Counted from the first letter of the stretch, positions 9,076 through 16,865 are shown. The stretch: DNA of 64,000 nt from Flagellimonas allohymeniacidonis (GCF_004296335.1 NZ_SGIU01000002.1:1129882-1193881), one strand, 5' to 3'. The notes: generated by a model not told the origin, from the sequence alone. A program made the numbers and translations.

Positions 9076-10202
9076 GCATTGTTCCTTGGGCCATCACTTG
9101 CTTTACGGTAATAGCGATTTACTACCTTGACCGATGGGAGAATCGCTATGTGAAATCTATTTTTGATTGGGTGCCAGCCATCCTTTTGGCATATATTCTT
9201 CCAGCTTTGATTTCCTATACTTTTGGATTCGATTTTTCACAAGATAGCCTGCACGATTATAGCAAGGAATTCTTTATTCCCCTGACCATTGTGGCCGTAA
9301 TGGCCAGTCTTTCTTTGGGTCAGTTAAAAGCCATTGGTTTTAAGCCCATTCTCGTTTTTGTGGCAGGTTCCTTTTTTATCGCCTTGTTTCCGGTAGTTTT
9401 TATTCTGGGTTTTCCGGAAACCGAACTGGTACTGAAAACCTTTGCCCAAAACGGTTTTTGGAAAGGTATCCCACCCATCGTCGGGAGCTGGATTGGCGGA
9501 AGTACAAGCCAATTGGTGCTTAAGGAGCTAGTGGAATGCCCGGAAGGTATTTTTCTTTCGGTTTTGGTGATGGATAATATTTTGGTCAACCTTTGGACCA
9601 TTCTAATGTTCCAAACCATAAAAAAGAGCAGGAGACTGAATGTGTTTTTTAGAATTAGGGATAAAATTATCCCAGAGGAAATTCGGGAAAGCTCTGGCAA
9701 ACCTTTATCATGGTGGATCACCTTAGTCTTGTTATTGTTGACCGTTTTATTATCAAATCTGTTCTTGGAGATGTTCGTGGCCAAGGTAATTGTCCTTTCC
9801 GTTGTTGGTTTGATCTTGGGGAATTTTATCGCCAAGTGGAATTTTGGCTTTTCCCTCAAGTTGGGCGGGGTACTGATTTTGATCGTGATGGCCATCTTAG
9901 GATTAAAACTTAGGTTTGATGTAATCGGTTTTGATGGAACTTTCTTTTGGTTTTTGGTTATTTGGCTTTTAGGTCACTTTGTTTTTATGATGGTAATCGC
10001 CAAACTCCTTAATGTAAACTTGGCTTGGGTGCCCATTGCAAGTATGGCCAATGTAGGAGGAATAGCAACAGCCCCTGCAGTAACTGCTGCCTACCAGAAA
10101 AAATGGATGCCCCATGCGATAGTTTTGGCGATTTTAAGCATGGCCACAGGTACATTTTGGGGGATGTTGACCATATATCTGCTGGGTCAACACTTTGCTT
10201 AA
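9072..10202 (+). CDS. DUF819 family integral membrane protein
   Basis: A 376-residue polytopic protein with about ten hydrophobic helices, matching the DUF819 family. The repeated small-residue motifs IVGSWIGGSTSQLV (about residue 135) and MANVGGIATAPAVTAAY (about residue 325) lie in the two halves, as in inverted-repeat secondary transporters. It is translationally coupled to the preceding periplasmic zinc enzyme, so import of that enzyme's product is a reasonable guess. No transported substrate is established by the sequence. Confidence 0.85.
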   Translation: MSIVPWAITCFTVIAIYYLDRWENRYVKSIFDWVPAILLAYILPALISYTFGFDFSQDSLHDYSKEFFIPLTIVAVMASLSLGQLKAIGFKPILVFVAGSFFIALFPVVFILGFPETELVLKTFAQNGFWKGIPPIVGSWIGGSTSQLVLKELVECPEGIFLSVLVMDNILVNLWTILMFQTIKKSRRLNVFFRIRDKIIPEEIRESSGKPLSWWITLVLLLLTVLLSNLFLEMFVAKVIVLSVVGLILGNFIAKWNFGFSLKLGGVLILIVMAILGLKLRFDVIGFDGTFFWFLVIWLLGHFVFMMVIAKLLNVNLAWVPIASMANVGGIATAPAVTAAYQKKWMPHAIVLAILSMATGTFWGMLTIYLLGQHFA

Positions 10203-10285
10203 GACAAGGTAAAGTTTAAAAGAGAGGGTTTTAAGGTGTTAATTCTGACTTGGCTTTCCGACCTATTTAGGTACAACCCAACTGC

Positions 10286-11353
10286 ATGGCCGAGAATTTC
10301 CATCCTCAATTCAACAAGGTGTATTTTATCAATAGCCACACCGTATTGCATATCCTTTCGGGAAGTGGAAAAATTCAGGTTGATTTCAAAAACTATGGCG
10401 ACTGGAAAAGCAAGGCCATTTATTTGGAAAAAGGGCAGTACATCAAATTCCTATCGGACGATTTTCGAGTACTGAAAATGGAGTTTCCCGCCCAAAATGT
10501 TTTTAAGAACCATGAGACCAGGGTGTTGTTTAAACATTTAGTTTCCTTGGGCTATATCAATTGTGATGAACGAACGGAAGGCCAGAATCACCTAACAGCT
10601 TCACTTCTTGAAGACAATGTGAACGAAGTACTTGATGTCTCCTTAAAACAATGGTACGGACAAAACCCCTTCAATGCAAGCAGGGATGAATATCGGTTGA
10701 TTTTCGATTTAAAAGAGATCATTGATAAGGAATTCGCAAATCGAATCACCATACAAGACCTTCAAAAAGAAGTAAATTCCGCAGTGGGTCATACAAGAAA
10801 TCTAGTAAAGGAAAAACTGGGCATCACAATAAAGAATCTTCTGGAAAACAAAAGAATTACCGAAAGCAAAAAGAAGGTCGCATTTACCGATTTAAACATT
10901 CAGGAAATAGCATATGAAATGGGCTACAAGGACCCTGCCTATTTCAATAGGATATTTAAAACCAACACAGGTACAAGCCCTATTGCATATCGAAGCAACT
11001 TTGACTTCGAAAAAAGGGATTCCTTTGTTGAGGATTTACTCCACCTTCTAAAAAAGCATCATACTTCTGAGCGTTCCTTGGCATTTTATGCCGACAAAAT
11101 GAATTTATCGCCAAAGACATTTGCCCAAAAAACCTCATCCAAAATGAACGATTCTTTTGGGAGGTTGGTCCGACATGAAATCATCACTACGGCTAAAAAA
11201 CTTCTCTGGCAAGGCGCTTCCGTTAAAGAGGTTTCCCTTTACCTCAAATTCGAGGAACCCAACCATTTTTCTTCCTTTTTTAAACGCTATGTAGGACTTA
11301 GCCCAACAGACTTTCTTCTTCAAAAAGTACAAGAAAAGGCTCCTTTTTTGTAG
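10286..11353 (+). CDS. AraC-type regulator with two tandem DNA-binding domains
   Basis: A 355-residue transcription factor. Residues 1-70 look like a short cupin-like sensor (HILSGSGKIQVDF, then LEKGQYIKF). Residues about 140-237 form one AraC helix-turn-helix pair, ending in the family hallmark IAYEMGYKDPAYFNRIFKTN and GTSPIAYR. Residues about 247-347 form a second, more diverged one, with VSLYLKFEEPNHFSSFFKRY and GLSPTDF. Two full domains in one chain is unusual, since the family normally has one domain per chain and dimerises. It is followed by three genes (SnoaL-, SPW- and YHS-type) that could be its targets. Ligand unknown. Confidence 0.9.
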   Translation: MAENFHPQFNKVYFINSHTVLHILSGSGKIQVDFKNYGDWKSKAIYLEKGQYIKFLSDDFRVLKMEFPAQNVFKNHETRVLFKHLVSLGYINCDERTEGQNHLTASLLEDNVNEVLDVSLKQWYGQNPFNASRDEYRLIFDLKEIIDKEFANRITIQDLQKEVNSAVGHTRNLVKEKLGITIKNLLENKRITESKKKVAFTDLNIQEIAYEMGYKDPAYFNRIFKTNTGTSPIAYRSNFDFEKRDSFVEDLLHLLKKHHTSERSLAFYADKMNLSPKTFAQKTSSKMNDSFGRLVRHEIITTAKKLLWQGASVKEVSLYLKFEEPNHFSSFFKRYVGLSPTDFLLQKVQEKAPFL

Positions 11354-11379
11354 CAATCCCGCTTCCGATTCCCCTGAAA

Positions 11380-11408
11380 TTTGCAATGTAATTACAAACT
11401 AAAATTTG
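11380..11408 (+). promoter_or_regulatory. Possible Bacteroidota-type promoter before the SnoaL-like gene
   Basis: TTTG is followed after 16 bp by TAAAATTTG, close to the TTTG / TAnnTTTG consensus but with one extra base in the -7 box. It lies about 24 bp before the SnoaL-like start codon and behind the AraC-type gene. This would make the three downstream genes a separate unit. Confidence 0.4.
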
Positions 11409-11431
11409 TTTAATCATTAAAAATAATAGGA

Positions 11432-11785
11432 ATGGATATTAAAACATTAGCCACAGAAATGGATGGCATTGTAAGCAAAGGAGCCATTGTAGATGCAGTA
11501 AAACAATTTTTTGCAGAAGACGCCACAACGTCCGACTATAATGGACTAGCAACCACGAACAAACAACAAATGGTTGAAAAAATGGAAGGCTTCGCCGGAG
11601 CAATCGCTCAAGTGAACGCAATCACGCATCACCACACCATTGTGGATGGAAATGTATCTGCTTCGGAATTCACTTTTGATTTCAATATGAAGGACAACAG
11701 TACGGTGTATTGGCATGAGATCATTCGGCGTATCTGGAATGATAAAGGAGAAGTAGTACAGGAAGAATATTTCAACGCTCAGTAA
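11432..11785 (+). CDS. SnoaL-like / NTF2-fold protein
   Basis: A 117-residue cytoplasmic protein with the pattern of the SnoaL-like NTF2 fold: an N-terminal helix, the segment AVKQFFAEDATTSDYNG, a helix ending FAGAIAQV, then a beta sheet (HHHTIVDGNVSASEFTFDF and the final EEYFNAQ). Such proteins are small ligand pockets, isomerases or stress proteins, and no catalytic assignment can be made. The stop is followed one base later by the next start, so it is cotranscribed with the SPW-like membrane protein. Confidence 0.75.
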   Translation: MDIKTLATEMDGIVSKGAIVDAVKQFFAEDATTSDYNGLATTNKQQMVEKMEGFAGAIAQVNAITHHHTIVDGNVSASEFTFDFNMKDNSTVYWHEIIRRIWNDKGEVVQEEYFNAQ

Positions 11786-11786
11786 A

Positions 11787-12146
11787 ATGAAGTTCAGATG
11801 TATATCTCCAACACTTCACGGCGTAGCCGATTATTCTGCCGGAATCGGTTTGATTTTGGCGCCCTTTTTACTAGGGCTCGGTGGGACCAACAATTTGGCC
11901 CTCTGGATATCGGTGATGACAGGAACCGCGGTTTTGGTGGTAAGTGCCTTAACGGATTATAAGCTGGGAGCGCTGCGAACCATTCCTTTTCAAGGACACT
12001 TGGCCATAGATCTAATGGTGGCCATAGCTTTTATGGCGGTTCCCTTTGCCCTTGGCTTTCAAGGCTTGGACGCACACTATTATTGGGTAAACGCTGCGGT
12101 GGTTTTTACCGTGGTCTCCCTGAGTGCAACAAAAGAAGAATTATAA
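11787..12146 (+). CDS. SPW-repeat-like four-helix membrane protein
   Basis: A 119-residue inner-membrane protein with four hydrophobic helices in two similar halves. Each half has a helix beginning with an HGVADYSAGIGLILAPF-type or HLAIDLMVAIAFMAVPF-type sequence, then a second helix. This resembles SPW-repeat proteins, although the literal SPW triplets are not present. Function unknown. It starts one base after the SnoaL-like stop, and the YHS protein follows after about 33 bp. Confidence 0.65.
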   Translation: MKFRCISPTLHGVADYSAGIGLILAPFLLGLGGTNNLALWISVMTGTAVLVVSALTDYKLGALRTIPFQGHLAIDLMVAIAFMAVPFALGFQGLDAHYYWVNAAVVFTVVSLSATKEEL

Positions 12147-12179
12147 ATCAACATGTAAACACGTATTAAAAACAGAACA

Positions 12180-12653
12180 ATGAAACATTTAATTAAAACA
12201 ACAGTAATCCTATTTGCTTTGGCGATAAGCGCTACAGGCTTTGCGCAGGACAAAAAAGCAAACAACATTGACAACAGTAACATCGCCCTTCAAGGCTATA
12301 GCCCAGTTTCCTATTTGGATTTGGGAATTGCCCAAAAGGGATTGAAAGAGTTCAAATCGGAACACAACAAAGTGGCCTACTACTTTACCACTGCGGAACA
12401 GAAAAAGAAGTTTGACAAAAATCCTAACAGATATTTGCCTCAATATGGCGGGTATTGTGCCTTCGGGGTATATGCGGGGGCAAAGTTCAGACCTGACCCC
12501 AACAAATTCATCGTGAAGGATGGAAAGTACTTCTTGTTCCTTTACAATTTGGAATTGGATGCCCAACAACTTTGGTTGGCTGAAAACAATCACAACAAGT
12601 TGGTGAGCAAGGCCAATGGCAACTGGAGCAAGCTTAAAAATACCTATAACTAG
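12180..12653 (+). CDS. Exported YHS-domain protein
   Basis: A 157-residue protein with a signal peptide (hydrophobic residues about 7-20, cleavage likely after GFA). The mature part holds one YHS-type domain: ALQGYSPVSYLDLG, then YYFTTAEQKKKFDKNP and RYLPQYGGYCAFGV, and near the end KYFLFLYN. YHS domains are thought to bind metal, and the C in GGYCAFG is the conserved cysteine. It is the last gene of the putative SnoaL/SPW/YHS unit. A role in handling a metal or redox signal outside the cytoplasm is inferred, not shown. Confidence 0.85.
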   Translation: MKHLIKTTVILFALAISATGFAQDKKANNIDNSNIALQGYSPVSYLDLGIAQKGLKEFKSEHNKVAYYFTTAEQKKKFDKNPNRYLPQYGGYCAFGVYAGAKFRPDPNKFIVKDGKYFLFLYNLELDAQQLWLAENNHNKLVSKANGNWSKLKNTYN

Positions 12654-12747
12654 TTTTTTCTTGATTGGTTGTGAAGGGGTGCAGTCACATTTTGGTGATT
12701 GCATCCCTTATTTTTGGATAATTGAAAACTGCTAAGGCTTTAAGTGG

Positions 12748-13323
12748 ATGAAACAACTTCTTCAAAATATTAGCGCTTGTGAGGTATGCAAGGCGCATTT
12801 GCCTCTGGGTCCAAGGCCCATTGTTGCTGCGCATCCAAAGTCAAGAATCTTGATTATTGGCCATGCACCGGGCACCAAGGTGCACCAAAGTGGAATTCCC
12901 TGGGATGATCAGAGTGGCAAACAGCTCAGAAAATGGATGGGGGTTGCCGATGAGGTGTTCTACGACGAAACCAAAATTGCCCAAATGCCCATGGGGTTTT
13001 GCTATCCCGGAAAAGGAAAATCTGGGGATTTGCCACCACGCCCTGAATGTGCCCCGCAATGGCACGATTTGCTTTTGAAACAAATGAGCAATATTCAACT
13101 TACTATTTTGATAGGACAATATTCCCAAAGGCATTATTTGGAAGATAGACGGGAAAAGAACCTCACAGAAACCGTTCGAAACTATAAAAACTATGCCCCA
13201 GACTATTTTGTGTTGCCCCATCCCTCACCTAGAAACCGGTTTTGGTTAGCAAAAAACCCTTGGTTTGAAGAAGAGGTCATACCCCTGTTTAAATCAAGAA
13301 TCTCAAGTATTCTCAATACATGA
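12748..13323 (+). CDS. Uracil-DNA glycosylase-like family protein
   Basis: A 191-residue protein with the uracil-DNA glycosylase-like alpha/beta fold. The first motif is IIGHAPGTKVHQSGIPWDDQSG (residues about 36-57; family 4 enzymes have GEAPG here). The C-terminal motif is LPHPSPRN, where the conserved His sits. Two cysteines near the N-terminus (CEVCKAH, residues 11-17) recall iron-sulfur family enzymes, but the second cysteine pair is not obvious. It could be a true glycosylase or a diverged homologue. Its last 11 bp overlap the convergent Crp-like gene. Confidence 0.75.
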   Translation: MKQLLQNISACEVCKAHLPLGPRPIVAAHPKSRILIIGHAPGTKVHQSGIPWDDQSGKQLRKWMGVADEVFYDETKIAQMPMGFCYPGKGKSGDLPPRPECAPQWHDLLLKQMSNIQLTILIGQYSQRHYLEDRREKNLTETVRNYKNYAPDYFVLPHPSPRNRFWLAKNPWFEEEVIPLFKSRISSILNT

Positions 13324-13897
13324 CCGAAGCACGCAATCTGCTAAAGGTTTCGGGTTTCATGTTAAGGTAGGAAGCGAGATATTTCTGCGGAATAACCTTT
13401 AGTTCCTCTGGGCAACGCTGCATGAAGGCAACATACCGCTGTTCGGCCGTTAAGGTCAACAACTCCACTTCGCGGTACAGCCTCCCGAACAAAATGTCTT
13501 GAAAGAATTGATGCCCCCATTTATGGAAGTCGGGATAGTTTTCAAACAGACTTTGGTAATTGGAAAGTGTTATGGCCAGCATTTTGGAAGGTTTTAAGGC
13601 TTCCAGAAAGGTAAGGGACGGGCTTTGGGCGATAAAAGAATCAAAAACTCCTGAGGGACTTCCGGAATACGAAAAGCCCAGAACTACTTTCTCTCCTTTC
13701 TCGTTTAAAATGTAAATGGCCTGCACGCCTTCCAGCACAAAATAAAAATAGCGCTCCACACTCCCGGCTTCCGTGATAAGGTCGTATTGGTTAAACGTCT
13801 TTACCGACCAAAGCGATTTAAAATGATGCGCTTCCTGTTCGGTTAAACTAACCTGAGGAAAAAATGCCTTTAGCTGAAGAAAAATCTCATCATCCAT
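13313..13897 (-). CDS. Crp/Fnr-family transcriptional regulator
   Basis: A 194-residue regulator with an N-terminal cyclic-nucleotide-binding-like beta barrel (residues about 25-115, including YFYFVLEGVQAIYILNEKGEKVVLGF) and a C-terminal winged helix (LTAEQRYVAFMQRCPE, then IPQKYLASYLNMKPETFSRLR). No Fnr-type cysteine cluster is present, so it is not an iron-sulfur oxygen sensor. Effector and targets are unknown. It faces the glycosylase-like gene convergently, with the stops overlapping. Confidence 0.9.
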   Translation of the reverse strand: MDDEIFLQLKAFFPQVSLTEQEAHHFKSLWSVKTFNQYDLITEAGSVERYFYFVLEGVQAIYILNEKGEKVVLGFSYSGSPSGVFDSFIAQSPSLTFLEALKPSKMLAITLSNYQSLFENYPDFHKWGHQFFQDILFGRLYREVELLTLTAEQRYVAFMQRCPEELKVIPQKYLASYLNMKPETFSRLRASVMY

Positions 13898-13972
13898 ATT
13901 TGGAAGGGTATTTTCTTCAAAAATAAGACATAAAACTCCTCCTCATATTTAGGTAAAGTGGACGGAGAGGGC

Positions 13973-14087
13973 CGTCAAACTGAACTCGTTTTAGTTTCCC
14001 ACACTTTTTGGTTATCCCATTGGTGAGATTCTGAAATGAATTCAGAATGACGTATTTCTGAGCTTTTTAAAAACCTTCCCCCTTCCA
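13973..14087. repeat. Hairpin-rich intergenic direct repeat, copy 1
   Basis: About 115 bp from CGTCAAACTG to CCCCCTTCCAA, repeated once more 134 bp further on. It contains two internal inverted repeats: AACTGAA/TTTAGTT around CTCG and ATTCTGA/TCAGAAT around AATGAAT. Each can fold as a hairpin on either strand. No open reading frame or transposase is associated. The gap from the Crp-like gene start to the next gene holds only these two units. Confidence 0.85.
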
Positions 14088-14106
14088 AATATTTAGCAGA
14101 GGGGGG

Positions 14107-14221
14107 CGTCAAACTGAACTCGTTTCAGTTTCCCACAAGTTTTGGTTATCCCATTGGTGAGATTCTGAGAATACATTCAGAATGACGCATTTCTTCACTT
14201 TTGAAACCTACCCCCTTCCAA
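14107..14221. repeat. Hairpin-rich intergenic direct repeat, copy 2
   Basis: Second copy of the unit at 13973, in the same orientation, diverged mostly near its 3' end. Here the first stem is perfect (AACTGAA/TTCAGTT). The second stem keeps its arms with a changed loop (ATTCTGA gaataca TTCAGAAT), so arms are kept while the loop varies. A further CCCCCTTCC / GGGAAGG pairing can extend to about 14261. Confidence 0.85.
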
Positions 14222-14271
14222 CCTTTGGTTGAAATCTTTTTTCCATGCCAAGGGAAGGAGCTATTTTAGTT

Positions 14272-14523
14272 TTACCCTGGCAAAGTATCCTCAATCAGCT
14301 GCCACAGCACCTTGACTTGGTAGAGCGCCTCTTTTTCTTTTCTGTACAAGGGTTCGTGGGAGTCGTAAAGGGCCACATCGTGCACCCATTTTAAGGCTTT
14401 TACCCGGTCTGGGCCATCGAGGGCATCCAAATATTCCAACAATTTGCGCTGTGCTGGATTCAGCGTTTTGGTCATGTGCGCATTGCATCGCGGGCATGAC
14501 TGACCATCTTCTACGTTTCGCAT
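14272..14523 (-). CDS. Small CxxC protein of unknown function, 83 aa
   Basis: I do not recognise this protein. Near its N-terminus it has a single CPRC pair (residues 10-13), like half of a zinc ribbon. The rest looks helical and charged (ALDGPDRVKALKWVHDVAL, then EKEALYQVKVLWQLIEDTL). There is no signal peptide or membrane segment. The start ATG is itself part of a 10-base sequence that can pair with its own leader (see the structured element upstream). It lies alone between the repeats and two orphan ORFs. It could be a regulator, a toxin-antitoxin relic or an adaptor; the sequence does not decide. Confidence 0.6.
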   Translation of the reverse strand: MRNVEDGQSCPRCNAHMTKTLNPAQRKLLEYLDALDGPDRVKALKWVHDVALYDSHEPLYRKEKEALYQVKVLWQLIEDTLPG

Positions 14524-14683
14524 AAATAAAAGATTAAATAGATTAATAAATGAGGATAGGTCACCGCGAAACGTATCAAAGCGATGCCTTGAATGGTCTA
14601 GGGACTTGCACCCATTTGCCTATCCTTTTAATCTATTTAAGACGCACAGAGGTTGTAGGCATCTAGATAATACGTTTCGCGCT
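14512..14683 (-). promoter_or_regulatory. Structured leader with competing helices, overlapping the start codon of the CxxC protein
   Basis: Read on the minus strand, the order is B2, C, A2, C', B1, A1, start codon. CGCGAAACGTAT (14681-14670) pairs over 12 bp with ATACGTTTCGCG (14576-14565). GATGCCT (14663-14657) pairs with AGGCATC (14589-14583). TTAAATAGATTA plus GGATAGG (14640-14619) pairs with CCTATCC plus TAATCTATTTAA (14560-14534). Element B1 also matches GCGAAACGTA at the start codon (14521-14512) over 10 bp. The A and B helices interleave, so they form either a pseudoknot or alternative folds. The pairings are seen directly; regulation is inferred. Confidence 0.5.
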
Positions 14684-14801
14684 TTAAAGATACAGTTTAA
14701 AATAGAATGGTGGGATTTTTAATACAAAACGGGTAACTTCACGTATCGGGCGATATAGCTCATCAAAACAAGCAATATCTTAAAAGTTACTCAACATTTA
14801 A

Positions 14802-15044
14802 ATGACAAGCACTACTATAAACACCGTCGGACTTATTTTTGACATAATCGGAGTATTACTTCTTTTCAAATTTGGACTGCCATCAGATGTTAGTAAAGAT
14901 GGGAGCGTTTTGATGGTCTTCCAAGAAACAAATCATGATGATATAAAGAAGTGGAAAAGATATAATTTCTGGTCAAAGGTTGGACTTACCTCGATATTAA
15001 TTGGATTTAGTTTACAAATCTTATCAAATTATGTCTGCGCTTGA
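14802..15044 (+). CDS. Orphan small membrane protein, 80 aa
   Basis: Unrecognised. It has two hydrophobic segments (IFDIIGVLLLFKFG at about residues 13-26 and VGLTSILIGFSLQIL at about 61-75) separated by a charged stretch rich in D and K. No relatives are apparent to me. It lies in an AT-rich stretch with little else. It precedes another orphan membrane ORF with about 100 bp between them. Confidence 0.5.
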   Translation: MTSTTINTVGLIFDIIGVLLLFKFGLPSDVSKDGSVLMVFQETNHDDIKKWKRYNFWSKVGLTSILIGFSLQILSNYVCA

Positions 15045-15145
15045 CCAAATAATGGAATTTAAACTTACATAAATCTGTGTAGATGGACTTCACTCAGACT
15101 CAACTCTTGCGCTGACGGACTCCTCACTCGGACGGACTAAAAAAC

Positions 15146-15493
15146 ATGAAAGAGAGACCCGTTTTAATTTTGGCAATAGTTCTTACCCTAATTGTTGAGG
15201 TAATTTTAATGGTCTTGGTTTATAATAAAATTGGGGGAGAAAGACTTCCTTTCCAAATCGGTAGGTTTTTATTCCAACTCATTTGCATTTTTTTGATTTT
15301 AACTAGTAAATCAAATATTGCACTTTTCCTATTTGCTGGTTATCATCTAGTTTCGGGACTATTTGGTTTGTATTCCAGTAACTCGACTGAATTTTTGGGA
15401 CAAATGCTAATTGGTTATCATTTTATAATTGGATTGATTATTTACTTCCACGATTGGATTGAGAGCAAGATGGGAGTAAAAAACGTTGGGTAA
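15146..15493 (+). CDS. Orphan four-helix membrane protein, 115 aa
   Basis: Unrecognised. Four predicted membrane helices: ILAIVLTLIVEVILMVLV, a second with LICIFLILTS, a third with IALFLFAGYHLVSGLFGL, and a fourth with LIGYHFIIGLIIYF. The C-terminal codons (ending N-V-G-stop) run straight into GTTGGGT, followed by a stretch of dyad-like sequence (GGCTATCTCATAGC). It resembles the kind of small hypothetical proteins seen in accessory segments of flavobacterial genomes. The function is unknown. Confidence 0.55.
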   Translation: MKERPVLILAIVLTLIVEVILMVLVYNKIGGERLPFQIGRFLFQLICIFLILTSKSNIALFLFAGYHLVSGLFGLYSSNSTEFLGQMLIGYHFIIGLIIYFHDWIESKMGVKNVG

Positions 15494-15577
15494 CAATGGC
15501 TATCTCATAGCTTCGCTACGAAATCATGGCCAAGACCGATAAGTGTAACTCAAAAATGGATTAATATTTTTGGAGGA

Positions 15578-16147
15578 TCACTCGAAAATCTCATCAATCT
15601 GCACCATATGCCGTTCCATATGGCAGAGCAAAAACTCGAAAGCCTCGGGCAGATAAAATCGGACAATACTACCAACGGCCGATGAAAAAGTGACTTTGGA
15701 AACATCTTTGGTCCTGCTGGCCAGAATGGATTGTTTCAAATGATGGTGCAGTTCTAAAAACTGGCCAAATACCGAATCCATTTTTTCTTGGGTCAGGTCC
15801 GCCGAATCAAATATCGGGGTGAAACGCTTTAGGGTCTTCATTTTCCATTTGCGCTTGCCATTCTTTGGGCGTTGTCCTTCAATCACAAATTTTTGCCACC
15901 CCCGGGCTTTAAACCCTTCAGATTCTTTATTTAGGTCAGGGGATTGGGAAAGGGTGTCATCAATTTTGGGCAAGTAAATGCGATAGGCCATGTTGAGATG
16001 TTCCAAAACTTCAACAACCGACCATGATTTTGGCCGAGGTGCAGTGGTGAGATGGGCAATATCCAATTCCCTTAGGGACTGAACCCTGTTCAGAATCCCA
16101 TTCAACCGCTGAATTTGATTTTCTGGGGTAAGGATCAAGCTTGCCAT
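15578..16147 (-). CDS. DinB-like / DUF1569-type four-helix protein
   Basis: A 189-residue cytoplasmic protein with the DinB/YfiT helical-bundle pattern. The SWSVVEVLEHLNMAYR motif near residues 42-57 carries one of the three metal histidines, HHHL near residue 137 another, and CHMERHMVQIDEIFE at the C-terminus the last. Such proteins are often metal-dependent thiol transferases or stress proteins of unknown reaction. It has no partner on its strand, and the region upstream holds a heptamer repeat. Confidence 0.8.
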   Translation of the reverse strand: MASLILTPENQIQRLNGILNRVQSLRELDIAHLTTAPRPKSWSVVEVLEHLNMAYRIYLPKIDDTLSQSPDLNKESEGFKARGWQKFVIEGQRPKNGKRKWKMKTLKRFTPIFDSADLTQEKMDSVFGQFLELHHHLKQSILASRTKDVSKVTFSSAVGSIVRFYLPEAFEFLLCHMERHMVQIDEIFE

Positions 16148-16226
16148 GACTGCTCGTTTTTTGATTACAACAAAGTTCAGGTAGGAATATGATTTAAAAC
16201 TTGATGCAGGTCAAGAATTTTTATCT

Positions 16227-16261
<35 letters not shown>

Positions 16262-16262
16262 T

Positions 16263-16865
16263 CTAATATTTACTCCCATCATGCTTTCCTCTTTCCCAAC
16301 CGTGTTTTCCTAAGTATTGGTCGGCACTTTCCACAGCCCCTTCTTCAATGGAGGTGCCCATGGAGTCGTTCCAACGGTTGAGATATCCGAACAGAGAGAT
16401 TACCCCCAACATTTCCACAATTTCGCCTTCGTTCCAGTGTTCGTAGAGTCGCTCTTTTATTTCAGCATTTACGGCGTTGGGCACCTGGGATGCGGCCAAG
16501 GAAAAATCCAAAGCAGCCCTTTCCGCTTCTGAGAAAGCAGCATGGGTTCTGTACTCCCAAATATTGTCTAATTGCTCTTGTTCCGCCCCATAACGTTCTG
16601 CTGCGCGTATGGCATGAGCTTGGCAGTAGCGGCACCCTGTGGCATTACTACTCACCCAGGCAATCATGCGTTTTAGTGCCGAGGTCACCCTTCCCTCATT
16701 GGCCATCACGGCCTTGTTGAGGTTGATAAAAGCTTTGGAAATGGTAGGTCTGTGCTGCATGGTCAAGACCGAATTGGGACAAAATCCCAAGGTCTCATTA
16801 AAGAATTCAGCTAACTTTTTGGTGTCGGGATCATGGTTGGGATCCAAAGGATTTACTAGGGCCAT
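16263..16865 (-). CDS. Carboxymuconolactone decarboxylase / AhpD-like peroxidase-related protein
   Basis: A 200-residue protein of the AhpD-like fold. The redox motif is CRYCQAHAIRAA with Cys78, Cys81 and His84, the arrangement used by AhpD-type alkylhydroperoxidases. The ends are family-typical: an FNETLGFCPNSVLTMQHRP-like N-terminus, and near the C-terminus LFGYLNRWNDSMGT. It is divergent from an OsmC-family gene 55 bp away, which also reduces organic peroxides, so a shared peroxide-defence region is plausible. Confidence 0.88.
   Translation of the reverse strand: MALVNPLDPNHDPDTKKLAEFFNETLGFCPNSVLTMQHRPTISKAFINLNKAVMANEGRVTSALKRMIAWVSSNATGCRYCQAHAIRAAERYGAEQEQLDNIWEYRTHAAFSEAERAALDFSLAASQVPNAVNAEIKERLYEHWNEGEIVEMLGVISLFGYLNRWNDSMGTSIEEGAVESADQYLGKHGWERGKHDGSKY

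Noticed and set aside
9320..9895. A 191-residue open frame antisense to DUF819
   Set aside because: Shadow of the membrane protein's codon use, with no motif and no promoter.
12210..12704. A 164-residue open frame on the minus strand over the YHS gene
   Set aside because: Antisense to a gene with a signal peptide and a recognised domain; no start signal and no known motif.
13973..14221. Insertion sequence
   Set aside because: Only two copies, no transposase frame, no target-site duplication seen.
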